A stretch of 64,000 nt of DNA from Exophiala sp. HKRS030 (Eukaryota; Ascomycota; Eurotiomycetes; Chaetothyriales; Herpotrichiellaceae), in contig JAHWDD010000005.1 of assembly GCA_023897205.1 (NCBI GenBank), positions 4,526,001 to 4,590,000 of the forward strand, read 5' to 3'. Below, in pieces: positions 34,274 through 45,814 of the stretch. Both the position numbers and the translations under genes were made by a program. The notes below the pieces were generated by a model. The model was not told the DNA's origin and did no database searches. It saw only the letters and a list, made by a program, of their open reading frames with translations. The stretch's first letter is position 1, and the number at the start of each line of letters is the position of its first letter.

Positions 34274-36168
34274 ATGACCCATTTGTTACATCCAAGGGAA
34301 ATGGCAACAACGACCGAGAAGCTCAAGGCTCAATTTCCGGATTTGGGTTGGAAGAAGTTGCCCAACCCGGCGGACTACTCCCTGTACGTGTACGATGGGT
34401 TCAACCCTGGCAAGGTCTTGCTAGAAAAAGGCCATACACGCTTCCCTGGCAGACTGGCTTTCAAGGAAGAGAGTATCCTCGAAAGGGACACTGCTATTCC
34501 GATGCGTGATGGTGTCAAACTCTACGCCGACATTTTCCGACCCAAGACCTCAGATTCTGGGAAAAAGGTGCCAGCTATTCTGCCGTACAGCCCATATGGC
34601 AAAACAGGCACGGGTGTCATGAATTATGATAACATGGCACCATTTCGCGTTGGCATCCCTCTGCATTGGACCTCTGGATATGAGAAGTTCGAAGGCCCTG
34701 ACCCTGCAGATTGGGTCAACCGTGACTATGCCGTGGTCAACATCGACGCTCGAGGTGCCGGTCATTCCGAAGGAGAAGTCGTATTCTGGGGCCAACAGGA
34801 GGCAGAAGATATTCACGACACCATTGACTGGATTTCCAAGCAGCCATGGTGCAATGGTGCTGTCGGGATGGCAGGTAATTCCTGGCTGGCAATTTCGCAG
34901 ATCAACTTCGGGTCTCGTCTGGAACATCCAGCTCTCAAAGCTTTGGCTCCCTGGGAAGGCCGGAATGATGTCTACCGGGATTCACTTGTCAGAGGCGGCA
35001 AGAAGCACAATGAAGGGCTTCATAAATACCTCCTGGCATCATTTGCCGGGTTCAACACCGCAGAAGATATGCCTGAAATGGTGTACAAGCGACCACTCTT
35101 CGATGAGTATTGGGAAAGCAAAGTTATTCACACCGAAAACATAAATGTTCCTCTCTATGTGACGGCATCCTATTCTTCTGCACTGCATTCCAGGAGCTCG
35201 TTCAACACGTACAGAACGGCAAAGTCTTCTCAAAAATGGCTCCGAGTCCACCCATACCAGGAATGGTACGACATCAATCGCCCAGAATCGGTCAATGATC
35301 TGCAGAAGTTCTATGACCGTTTCCTCAAGGGCATTGACAATGGGTGGGAGACCGACACTCCACCAGTTCGTCTGTCCCTCCTTGGGTTTGAAGCGAGCGG
35401 TGGTCTATCATCGACTGTGAGTGAGCGTCCGGAGACTGAATGGCCCTTGGCTCGGCAAGTTTTCAAGAAGTTCTACCTCAATGCCGCGAGGCAGACATTA
35501 GATGAACAACAAAGTCCAAATGGTTCCTCAATGTCATATGCCAGTCCTGATCGGAATGCTACTTCCGTAAGTGTCCTGACCTATACAGAACCTCTCACAC
35601 ATATATCTCACTTTGCAATGAACACTGACTTGTGTCACAGGACTTCACTATTCACTTCGACAAGCCGACAGAGATCGCAGGTTACGCGAAAGTCAACCTC
35701 TGGATGTCTTGCAAAGACCACGATGATCTCGATGTCGCTGTTCAGATACGCAAAATTTCGAAGGACAACAAGCTCCTCGACCACCTGAACTACCCATGTC
35801 CCGTCCCTGTCGACGAAGTCCCTTCGTTGAACACGTCCAAGGCAATCGGACCACAAGGATTCCTACGTGTGTCCCACCGGATCACAAAGGATGAGGCGCT
35901 GTCTACCGATCAGGAGATCTATTACCGACACGATAACCGAGAACCAGTCACACCGGGTTCGATCGTGAACTTTGAGATCACTCTCTGGCCCATGGGCATG
36001 ACTTTCGCCGCTGGTGAGGGCATTGCGCTGCGCATTTCCGGACACGACATGAATTATCCAGAGACCGACAAAATCACTTCGGCGGCTTTGTATAACGAGA
36101 ACGTCGGGGAGCATGTGATTCACACTGGAGGCGAGCATAGCTCATTCGTGGTTATTCCATTCGTTTGA
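34274..36168 (+). CDS. S15/CocE-NonD type alpha/beta hydrolase
   Basis: Exons 34274-35566 and 35641-36168; 74-nt intron (GTAAGT...CACAG); 606 residues from the first ATG or 597 from the ATG at 34301, whose context (AAATGG) looks better. Core: IPMRDGVKLYADIFRP, then RDYAVVNIDARGAGHSEG, DTIDWISKQPWCNGAVGMAG and the nucleophile elbow GMAGNSWLA (Ser ~203). The C-terminal half is the jelly-roll domain typical of PepX_C (TIHFDKPTEIAGYAKVNLWM; FEITLWPMGMTFAAGEGIAL; ending SSFVVIPFV). Family members are X-Pro dipeptidyl peptidases or ester hydrolases such as cocaine esterase. Beside a Baeyer-Villiger monooxygenase an ester or lactone hydrolase role is attractive, but that is inference. No signal peptide. 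Confidence 0.88.
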
Positions 36169-36761
36169 TGGTTTCTTCAATACCTCGCTTGCACTTGTGA
36201 TGTTTATCCATAGATACGAGGAAGCACAAAAACATCAAAATTTACCCAAGGCTTGCATAAAACATCTTCTACATCCTCAATCCTTCTGTGCATCATTAGT
36301 ACAGCTCTAAAGTAGATCGCGCTGGCTGTGGTAACGTGTTTCACCAGGCAAGTGTTCACAAGGCTGACAACATCAGGGGCCAGTAATTGTGCATGTCACG
36401 TGATATATAACTGTCACTTCATCCTTGAGATGTAGAATGTCGGTTCTACCTAAGGTTATTGATGTTTCACAGTGCCCGAGGTTTCTTTCCGGTAGTAGTT
36501 GAATGTCAGCATTACTAGGTGCATATCTGGCTCGAATGTTTACTGAGCCTTTCTCGTTGGGTGGATGCCTCTCTGACAGATTCTCGTGGCTTGATTATGT
36601 AAGCATGATAGTTTCTCTCGGTATACGAGTACTTAGTTTCACAAATCGGTAATCGTTTTTGGACGTCATGAACAACTGAACTTCGGACAAGTTTTTTTAT
36701 CTGTCATCCTAGTCGAACATCATTAATATCTTGTATATTTTGATGCTAGGTCAGGCTTTCT
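36169..36761. other. Intergenic
   Basis: About 590 bp; AT-rich near 36680-36740 just before the regulator's start. No gene seen. Confidence 0.6.
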
Positions 36762-38390
36762 ATGGCGTCTCGAGTCTGCGTCGCATGTAGAGGTCGAAAA
36801 AGGGGGTGTGATAAGAAACTCCCAGATTGCGGTTATTGCGCCAAACGGGGCCTGAAATGTTCCTACGATGCCCCGGAAGACAACAAAAGCGTACAGGCAC
36901 AGGACCGGAATGAAGGAATTTATGCACCCTATCACAGTGTAGAGAACACAGATGGCTTTTCCGATGGTGCGGGTCACACCGTGGAAACGAATGTTCCGAC
37001 AGTGCCCAATCTGAATCACGTTCTAGATTCGTGGGCCACTTCATCAACTCACGGGGACCTCCGAATCTGCATGCAGTACGAGCTTGAGCTGACCGGTCGA
37101 AGGACTTCGCAGATAAGGGACGATCTCTTCAGAGGCATACATTGCTGGTTGCCCATCGTTCCACCTTGGCAATTGTCGGACGTAAAAATTGACCCTGCAG
37201 GCAAGGTCCTTGAGCTCGATACACTGATGTTACTACTAGCCATGGCGCTCATTACGCAGAAGTCGCCGCCCATGGCTCAAATAGAACCCAACCAGAGCAC
37301 CAAAGTTCAACATATGAAAACAAAGTTCTTATTCACTCAAATTCAGGCAGTTCTAAATTCGACATTGCCCCTCCTACAAGCTGGTGTTTTGATTGCAACA
37401 TATGAATTCAGCTGCCGTTCATTGCAGACTGCGTATTTGACCATGCAAACTTGCAAGGGCATGTGTGAACTGCTTGGTGTAGCCCGCCCTCAACAGGCAA
37501 ATGTCTCTAGACACGTCGATCCTTCTTATACCTTGGCTATCCTGGAGTGCTCTAATCTAGCTCGAGGTCTGGTCATCATCGATAGGTACGAAAGAATCAT
37601 TTGGTTGATTCCAAGGAATAACGTTTATCAGGCTGATCATGCTGGAGCTTTCTAACCAAGCTCCTCTAGAGTTTACGGATTTTCCGTTCAATCTTTCCCC
37701 CTACCTCACTCTTTTCTTCAGCGGCCGACCGTTGATCTGAGGGACTTGACAGCTCCATACTTTGATCCTGCGGTGCGACTTGCAATGCAGAGCTACATGG
37801 GTGACGGTTTTGTGAGATTCGCACAAGCAGTTGCTATTCTCGATCATTTGCTTCGCCAGCTGCAAGCTCTTGACTCGGTTGACGAGAAGATCCGGTTCCT
37901 ACAAAGTTTAGATGAAGAACTGCAGATCTTCTTGGCCGCTGCCATGGACGGGTACAAGCTTCCTGGTCACCATTGCGGCGCAATTGCAGTTGCTATCAGG
38001 TAAATCTTTCAACCCCACCAATCCTTGAAATCATGTAAGATCTCGGAGAGTACAAGTTCTGACCACTTTAGAACTCTCTTTCTTCTGCACCACTGCATCT
38101 TGGCCCTGGAAAAAGTTGATACCGGATCATGTGAAACGGAGACTAAAGACAGTAGAATCTCTATGGCCGCACTAGACTCTGCTACTCGGATGATGGCCGC
38201 CGTTGCCGAAAGCCATATGTCGCACATTGCGAATATTGATATGCTTCCTTTGACTGCGTCACACAATTCTAATCTAGGGCTTGCTCATATTCGATCTCAA
38301 GAGCAATCTGATGCGCAATTTTCAAAATCTGGTCAAGAGGCACTAAAAGCCATGGCAGATGCTTTTGAGCGGAGGTGGACACAGTCCTGA
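36762..38390 (+). CDS. Zn2Cys6 transcription factor
   Basis: A zinc cluster at residues 6-33 (CVACRGRKRGC..CGYCAKRGLKC) is followed by an acidic linker and a fungal-type regulatory domain (LRICMQYELELTGRRT; LLMALITQK; AYLTMQTCKGMCELLGVARP; LAILECSNLARGLVIIDR). A readable model uses exons 36762-37585, 37661-37999 and 38072-38390 (493 residues). An earlier acceptor at 37631 reads more family-like sequence (RLIMLELSNQAP) but then needs one extra base, probably in the C5 run near 37697-37701, to reach the certain downstream sequence (RPTVDLRDLTAPYFDP). So either splicing is alternative or a base is missing. Length and architecture match cluster-specific regulators; it lies inside the metabolic group and may control it. 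Confidence 0.82.
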
Positions 38391-39668
38391 CGCTTGCGTC
38401 TTTTTGACAATGTTTGAATCCGCAGTCTCTCAACAGCCACTCACGTAATGCCTTCGTTGAGTGGCACATTACATGATCACATTCGTTGTTACTAAAAATG
38501 TCATTTCGTCCTCGGCTGGTCATTGTGGCTATCAATATCGACTTCTGATGAGCACGTCGACGAAGTAGGGTACAGAGGTCATTAGCTCGGCTCAACGGCT
38601 GGAAGGAGCGATGGCCTACTTCCGATTCGCTCAGTGGCCGAAAAAAGCCTCGCTGGGCAAATTAACCAGTGCTCAACAGCTGGTGATATTTGTACAGGCG
38701 AACTCTCTAGCCACTAAGGGGATAGCGGCGGCCGCCGTTCGTATCGAATTCATAGTTATTGGATTCTGTGGACGATTATGTCAGAGGATTCCACCTTACG
38801 CGAGCGAGGGATTGGTTGAAGCACCAAGGCTTAGAAAGGTAATAGTTCTCTTCAATATGCCTTGCTATGTCGTTACCAGTACCTCACGTGGATCTGTTCT
38901 CAAGCTTGTTCTCAAACAAGCATAAAATTTGAATACAAAGTGTTGGACCTAGCTTGCAACGAGGACGAGATGGAAATAGGACGATATGAACATAAATCGT
39001 TCTAGAAGCAGGCGTGATAAATTCTCCCACATGGCTGAGAGTTGTAATTCAATGAAGGGATTGGCCTTCGATACATGTTCCCTGGGAATATTCTTCTCCT
39101 CAAACGAGCAGAACGAAGTCTCCTAGTCCGCAAAACAGTGTCACGGTTTTGTGCAAATCGATTACCGGGAGATTCTCGACAGTGCTAGCATTACCAACGG
39201 ATTTCCGGTATCCGGAAGCTTTGTAAAGCCGTGGACCAATGTAGCTCCATGTCTTAGTGCTTGAAGTCAGCCCGAAAGGAGGGGACGAAAGCTTAGTTTT
39301 ACATGATTGGCACGGCACCACAAAATGATACATGGTACCCCTGATTACAGTGCGCTAGTGGCTGCAATCACAGTCAACCCTTGCCTGGGCTGGATAGATC
39401 ACGAAGTGCTCTAACCTATATGTATGCTTTGGATTCTTGCTGCATTCTGACTCAGCAAACGTATGTGCTAAGACTACCTAGATCTCCGTCTGGTTTTCAA
39501 ATACAGAACCGAGAAATTTATGAAAGGTAAAGACGTGACTTGTCTCACCAATTCCAACCTATGTGAGTATCTATATATCTGCAGTGACATCTGTCGTCAA
39601 ACTTTAGTACTGGCCGATTCCTGGCTAGGTCCCAAAAGTCTTGGATTATCGAGCTCTTCATACACAAA
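38391..39668. other. Intergenic
   Basis: About 1.3 kb. Frames at 38611-38925 and 39100-39333 lack domains. Contains the promoter of the transporter gene. Confidence 0.5.
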
Positions 39669-41298
39669 ATGAACACAGATCGTGGCCACGAAGAGAACAC
39701 AAGCCCGTCAATTTCAAACCGACATCAAATGAATGGGGTGGAAATGCCGACTGATGAGTCAACGGAGCCTCAAGTGCGCACGGCAGATTTGATGGTCAGT
39801 ATGGCATCGGACGCCAAAGAGAAGCACGACATGAAAGATATCCAAAATGAGTACAAGGATCGGGAACATGGATTTGGCAGGATTGTGAGAAACTTCACTC
39901 CCTCGTAAGTCAAGCTTGCTACGCAGTCTTACTCTTCTAATCCACAACAGATGGTTTATCATAACAATGAGCACGGGCGTCATATCGATTATGCTTCACC
40001 AACTACCCTATAATGGCATGTGGCTCAAGATTCTCTCTGACATTTTCTTCGTTTTGAATGTCCTCCTCTTTGTACTCTTTACAGTTATCTCGGGATTCGA
40101 TACACTGTGTACCCAAAGATCTTCCCAGCTGTTCTTCGTCACCCACATCAAAGCCTATTTCTTGCAACTTTTCCCGTCGGGTTGGCCACAATTATCAACA
40201 TGATCGTTCTGGTGTGTGTGCCTGCGTGGGGTGAAGGGTGGGCAATCTTTGCCTGGACGCTATGGTGGATTGACAGCGTAATGGCTCTTGCGGCCTGCTT
40301 CAACCTTACCTACATCATGTAAGTATCGTCCTTGGGTAGCCCTTCCTGGAGGGCTGACTTGGGGTGCAGAATGACACATCGACGGAGCGAATTGGCAGAG
40401 ATGACAGCACTCTACCTGATTCCAATCGTCTCAGTTGTAATCGCCGCTTCAAGTGGCAGTTTAGTCGCTTCCGTACTTCATGACGAAAATCACCAGCTGT
40501 GGACTTTGTTCATCAGCTATATTTTCTGGGTATAGGTACACCGCTTTCGTGGATCATCCTTACGCTTTACTTTCTTCGCATGATGACGGAAAAGCCGATA
40601 CAAAGAGAAGTCATTGTGTCTCTTCTACTGCCCATAGGTCCGTTGGGTTTGTCCGGGTTCTCGTAGGCTTTTCCTCCAATCCTTTCCTAGCTATCCGTGT
40701 TTGACTGGAGTCGCAGGATAATATCTCTCGGCAAGCTTGCCAAACATCTTTTCACGATAACTCACAGCATCCCACATGTTGAGACTCGTCCAGGTGATAT
40801 ATTCTATATTGTAGGGGTTGCCGTCGGCTTGATACTCTGGGCATTCGGAATCGTGTGGTTCGTCATCGCTATCATGATGATGGTCGTCTCAAAAGGCTTT
40901 CCCTTTAACATGGGATGGTGGGGGTTCATTTTTCCAGTCGGTAAGACACTGTGGACAATCGAAATCTTGCTCGCCTGTGCTAAGTCTTCTCACCAGGGAT
41001 ATATACCCTCCTCACTATCAGCCTTGGGGATGAGCTGGTGTCACATTTCTTCAAAATACTTTCTTGTGTAAGTCACCACTTGTCACCAGCATGATCCTCC
41101 TTTAATCAGTCTTATTTCCTCTACTAGGTCTTGACAGCTGCTTGTATCGTCATGTGGCTTGTAGTGGCTGCGGGAACAATACAACGGTCCATCACTGGGA
41201 AAATGTTCGTGTCTCCATGCCTTGGTACAGATCTTTTCCAAAAACGATTTCAGAGAAGCAAGCATCCACACCAGGAAACGGCGCATAGGCTGGGGTGA
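39669..41298 (+). CDS. TDT-family transporter (Mae1/Ssu1-like) with two apparent frameshifts
   Basis: Six exons: 39669-39904, 39951-40318, 40370-40662, 40717-40940, 40997-41067 and 41128-41298. The spliced product is a ten-helix tellurite-resistance/dicarboxylate transporter: FTPSWFIITMSTGVISIMLH, YPKIFPAVLRHPHQSLFLAT, FPVGLATIINMIVLVCVPAW, REVIVSLLLPIGPLG, GWWGFIFPVG, VVAAGTIQRSITGKMF. The family exports sulfite (Ssu1) or moves malate and related dicarboxylates (Mae1); I cannot choose. The frame is broken at GGG 40092-40094 and GGG 40528-40530; adding one base at each restores it, and all introns remain good. It is either a recent pseudogene or carries two assembly errors. Confidence 0.85.
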
Positions 41299-41801
41299 TC
41301 TCACATCTTCCACGAGTACAAGGTATGGATCTATGGCGACCTTAGCTGATGTCAAGACCACAAAGCAGTCTTTGCTGGTTCTGCGAAGGCCCTCGGGGTT
41401 CTATCGGCAGACATTGCTTGATACAAAGTGTTTAAGAAGGCTGAAGCTGCCCATCAAATTGTGTCTGGGGTACAAGAAACGCATGAAAGGCAGCATATGG
41501 CCAATAAGCAGTCCATAATGAGATCGAGAAAAATCAGGGGTAATCATCTTGTCTCTTGTTGCAAAACCAACATAAGTACCGAAAGCCTGCTGCCGGACCA
41601 GAAACAAAATGAATCGTTTTGATCGTGCTCAAGCCATGATTCTAGAGTAGGAACGTCAAACAAGGGCAAAGAAGCTTGCTTCCTCAAGACTTATTCTCAA
41701 AAAGTTTAGATAGGCAAGTTTGAAAATTGGATTCGTGGGTAGGCCTTCGCATTAATTGGTGTAGCACCTAGGTCAACATATCACCTTCATCACATCACCA
41801 G
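41299..41801. other. Intergenic between convergent genes
   Basis: Shared 3' side of transporter and P450. No gene seen. Confidence 0.6.
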
Positions 41802-43677
41802 TCAGCTCTTTCTCGCGGCGAAACACAGCTTCAGCGGCGCCAACTCCATGGTAAAGGTGTCCAGGGTATTTTCAAGAAGCCCTGTTCCGTCTTCATCGTG
41901 CGCAAATGAAACATCGAATCGCTGAAGCAATTGAGCTGTGACGGATCGAATCTCCATCAGGGCAAGTTGTTTACCGATGCAGGAGTATGGGCCTCGAAAC
42001 AAGTCAGTCGATGCTAGCAGGATGGTTCAAAGGAATATGAATTACCAATAAGGAAGGGTGCGAATGCGTCGCCGCGTTTGGTCAAATCCGATTTGCTATA
42101 CCTGGAAGTAATGTCAGCCAACCCACCCGCGCCATTCAAACTGTTTCTTTTACCATCTTTCGGGGATGAACTCATCAGGTTGAGCGTAACATTCCGCAGC
42201 TATGTATTCATCAGTTTGAGTTAAGATATTGACGTACACAGCCAACTTACATCGAAAGAGAGTATATTGCGGCACCAATACATTCACTTCACCCGGGATA
42301 TACTGCCCTCCGATTGTCACTCCTTCCGGCGGTGTCATGCGCGACACCCCGGATGGGACTGGCGGGTGAAGTCTGAGCGTTTCATTGATTGCACCGTTCA
42401 AATGTTTTAGCGTTAGGAGTTTGGGAGCACTCAAATCATCCCTAAACCTTTCATTTCCTCTCGCAACAAGTCAATTTGGGCCGGATCTTTAGCCAGGTGG
42501 TAGAAGAGATGAGTTAATGTGGCTGCCGTGGTGTCACTTCCTGCCACAATGATGAGTCTGGAGTCTCCCGTGAGCCAGGCTCGTTCACTGAAGCGGGTAT
42601 GTGTCATTGGTGGGGATTGGAGGATCCAGGACGAGATATCAGATCGGTCCGCGCTCATTTTCATCCGTTCGTCCATCATGTCTTCACAGAAGGTGAGAAA
42701 TTTCTGTAACGACCTGGTAAGCAACGGGACTTGGCTCATGATGATAAACAACCATGGAACTGGACCGAAAATTCCAATCCCGCGCTGCCCGTCATTCAGG
42801 ATCTTAATTGCCCAGTGTTTCTGACCGTTCTTCAACATGTCAAATGACTTCCCAAATGCAAGGTCACCCATAACATCAAAGCTGTAATGGTTGAACCACT
42901 GCGATGCATCGATAGGCTGTCCCGAGAATGAATTGATCTGGTCAATAAGGCTTGTGGTATATTCTTCTATCCGTGGCTCATATTCGCGTAAAGCTGACAT
43001 CAAATTGGATCAACGTTTATTGTTATCTTTAGTGGCACAAACCTACATTTTTGTGTGAATCCACGAGCCCAGGTCTTTCTTCGCAGATCGTGATCAGACC
43101 GAGACCTGGTGGAATGCATGGATGTAAGCCCCGGGTTTGATTCATATCCCGCCGATTTGATACATTTTGAGGCTGCTCCATAAAGGACTTCCACAGCGTC
43201 TGGGTGAATTGTTGACACCTCATTTGGTCCTATCTCATTTAGTTGAACGATCTATTTTATCTTGCGTTCGACCGTACCTGTTCGGACAAATGAGCCGTAC
43301 TCAGCGTGCAGCCGGCTCAAGTGCTTGTAATTATCGATAGTTGGAGCCACTTTCCAGACGTGCCATAATTTGCTAATTTTGGCGCCAAATGGCCCAGGAA
43401 AGGAGTGGAGCCGATGAAAGAAGGCTCGATATATAAACAGACTGAAATAAAGGCCTGTCAAGAAGCTAGAATACAATACCGCAGTCTGCCTCAATCCTTG
43501 AATCCAGTCGACATTTAAGCCAATCTGGAGGGCAATGGCAAGAAATGGGAAAGTAACGAGGGCGACGAAATATTCAAATGCTTGTTGATGGTGTTCGCCA
43601 TGTATGAAGTAGCACAGGTGCGAAAACACCCCCAGCACGCCTGCACCGCATCCTATTTGCACCAGGTTGAATGACAT
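41802..43677 (-). CDS. Cytochrome P450 monooxygenase with one apparent frameshift
   Basis: Exons 43677-43278, 43229-43047, 42993-42251, 42199-42154, 42101-42046 and 41992-41802; about 539 residues. I prefer the ATG at 43677 over 43734 because it starts the hydrophobic N-terminus (MSFNLVQIGCGAGVLG, HGEHH, then further TM-like helices) seen in a group of fungal P450s. Landmarks: HSFPGPFGAKISK proline hinge, I-helix VAGSDTTAATLTHLF, ExxR motif ETLRLHP, PEREW-like FIPERW, and haem loop FLIGPYSCIGKQLA with Cys ligand. One base is missing near 42447-42451 (between EEMK and RDDLSAPK). It is microsomal by anchor; substrate unknown. Nearby monooxygenase, hydrolases and regulator suggest a shared pathway. 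Confidence 0.88.
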
Positions 43678-44510
43678 CTTCTTCCACGTTGGAGGTTTAC
43701 TGCGACGATTGTCTGATAGATGACGGCAAGGCAACTTATGCAGCAGGACGCCAGCTTACAGTCCAACAGCTACACGAGCGGGGTTGAAGAATCGTCCTTG
43801 CTTTACATCCCGAGGCACTGACTCAACCAGGGCCATGTCGCTCCAGTGCTGGCCCCAATAAGATAAAAACGAGCTTCTCTAGCACGCAGAACTAGGTCCT
43901 ATCCGACCCCTCTCCCCTGTGAAGTGAAATCTTTGCCTCTGTACGCATAAGAAACATGAATAGTGCCGGTCCGATTTTATGAAAGTGATCAGGCTGAAAG
44001 GTAGGGGAGGAAGAGGAGCAGTTCACCAAATAGCGATACTCACGTGCCAAGCCATGGTTCGTGTTCAGTCCTTGTCCAGTTCTTGGTGCAATCAGTCCCG
44101 ATGAGGTCTTATACCCTGAAATGATACCAACCGGTCGTGTTCTCAAAAGCATCTGACGCTCCTATGTAAGTCAGGGCTTCAGCTGTTTCTTTCACCCGCA
44201 CTCATCAAGCATGAGTCTTCTCGACATTATGTAATACGTCTGCGACGTATGTATATTTAGGCATTCTTACGAGTTTCTGATTACACGTCGTACATGTCGT
44301 ACATCCCATTGCCTGTATCGAGAGTAAGACCATCGCTCGGCGGTGTGGCAAGACAGCATAATGGCCAGAGATACTTAACGGAAGACCCAGTAAGATATTT
44401 CAGATTTTCCTGTTGACATAAAACGTCGCCCAAAACCACTGAAATCCATATCTTCACCACGAGGACAAGATCATTATCAGAGGGGAGGTCAAGGCCCCAA
44501 CCATTGCATC
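43678..44510. other. Intergenic between divergent P450 and cupin genes
   Basis: About 830 bp holding both promoters; no gene supported (the 86-aa minus frame at 43892-44152 has no domain). Confidence 0.5.
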
Positions 44511-45167
44511 ATGGCATTCTGGTTTCTGCGAGGACAAAGCCCACCGCGAACAAACTCGGCGGCGGAGAATCCCATCATCTATGATTCTGGACGATCAAAG
44601 GTAGAATTCCATGGACCGGGAGCCAAATATGCAATGACACACACGTTGGCACCGACAACACCTGAGCATGGGCCAAGTATACTTCAGCCTCCCTTCCACT
44701 ATCATATCTACCAGACAGAGCACTTCCACGTCGTGTCCGGGTCGGGCAAGTTCTGGCGTGGCATTGGAACGGAGCCCTTCGCAATCCTCTCGTCCGCTCC
44801 TGGCGCGCAAGCTACCGCTAGCATCGAAGCTGGCCGTTATCATCGATTCGAAAATGCATCCACAACCGAGCCTTTGATCGTCGAAGTCCAACTCGATCCC
44901 GAGGACTATGCGAGTGAGCAGCGCTTTTTTCGCAATTTCTTCGGCTATTTGGATGATTGTACCAGGCATAAAGTCGCACCAAGCCTTTTCCAGTTGATGG
45001 TATTTCTGCACGCTGCAGATACGCCTCTGGCTCTACCTGTACCGAACGAGAGGCTCGGCGTGTGGGTGAGCAGGGTGTTCTTGGTCACCGTCGCGTTCGT
45101 GGGGAAGTGGGTCTTGGGATATAAGTCGAATTATTCGGAATATTTCGAGGAGAAGAAATCATTGTGA
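44511..45167 (+). CDS. Cupin-fold protein with hydrophobic C-terminal segment
   Basis: Single exon, 218 residues. A cupin metal-site pattern appears at residues ~60-75 (FHYHIYQTEHFHV: H-x-H...E...H), followed by GSGKFWRG and the second cupin strand set ending EAGRYHRFEN. C-terminal half is helical (FFRNFFGYLDDC, PSLFQLMVFLHAAD) with a hydrophobic stretch (VWVSRVFLVTVAFVGKWVLG) that may associate with membrane. The fold covers isomerases, dioxygenases and non-enzymatic proteins; I cannot assign a reaction. It is divergently placed from the P450 and could be the right end of the metabolic group. Confidence 0.7.
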   Translation: MAFWFLRGQSPPRTNSAAENPIIYDSGRSKVEFHGPGAKYAMTHTLAPTTPEHGPSILQPPFHYHIYQTEHFHVVSGSGKFWRGIGTEPFAILSSAPGAQATASIEAGRYHRFENASTTEPLIVEVQLDPEDYASEQRFFRNFFGYLDDCTRHKVAPSLFQLMVFLHAADTPLALPVPNERLGVWVSRVFLVTVAFVGKWVLGYKSNYSEYFEEKKSL

Positions 45168-45814
45168 CTGTGACATCAGGCAATGTTCCTGTATTTTGTG
45201 ATACACGCGAGGAGCAGCCGCGGGAGTCTCTTGTCCTATACTACCCTACCAGACATGCTACGATATGCACAAGGCTATCCATGTGTACGTGAAAGTGCGC
45301 ATGTCTTCTCAGACTGGTTCTGACGCACTCAGCATCTTCGCTCGCACTAGAACTAAGACATGGATTATGAGATGAACTTTGATAGCAGGATACGGGTACA
45401 CTCACGTTTCAATCATGGCGCATTTGATGTCATTACTATCTTTTGCAGTCTCCATTCCTCTGTTGATAGACATATTCCATTTCGAGTTTCGTGCCCAAGG
45501 AAGCCGAGCAAACTTCTCAAATTTGAGCAGACTGTGAAATTTCGAGGTCACTCGCCTGATTCCACGAGATCCTGTGCAATGAGACATATCATCTGTGGTG
45601 GGATGCTCGAAGTTTGCGCATAGCGTACGACTTATGTCCAGTAGGAGTGCTCAAACACACCCATGAAACTGCGTATTTCCGACTGAACCCTGCGGCCGAT
45701 ATGACCGCGAGCATGTCCGCGGTCTGACCGAATGCAATACCCTGCCTTTTACCGACGATGCTGCACGTTGAAATTCTCAGTACATTGAATGATACTTGAT
45801 ATCCAGCCAGTACT
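45168..45814. other. Intergenic
   Basis: No gene supported. Marks the change from accessory genes to housekeeping genes. Confidence 0.6.

Noticed and set aside
24532..45167. Classic secondary-metabolite cluster
   Set aside because: No polyketide synthase, peptide synthetase, terpene cyclase or prenyltransferase is present in the window.
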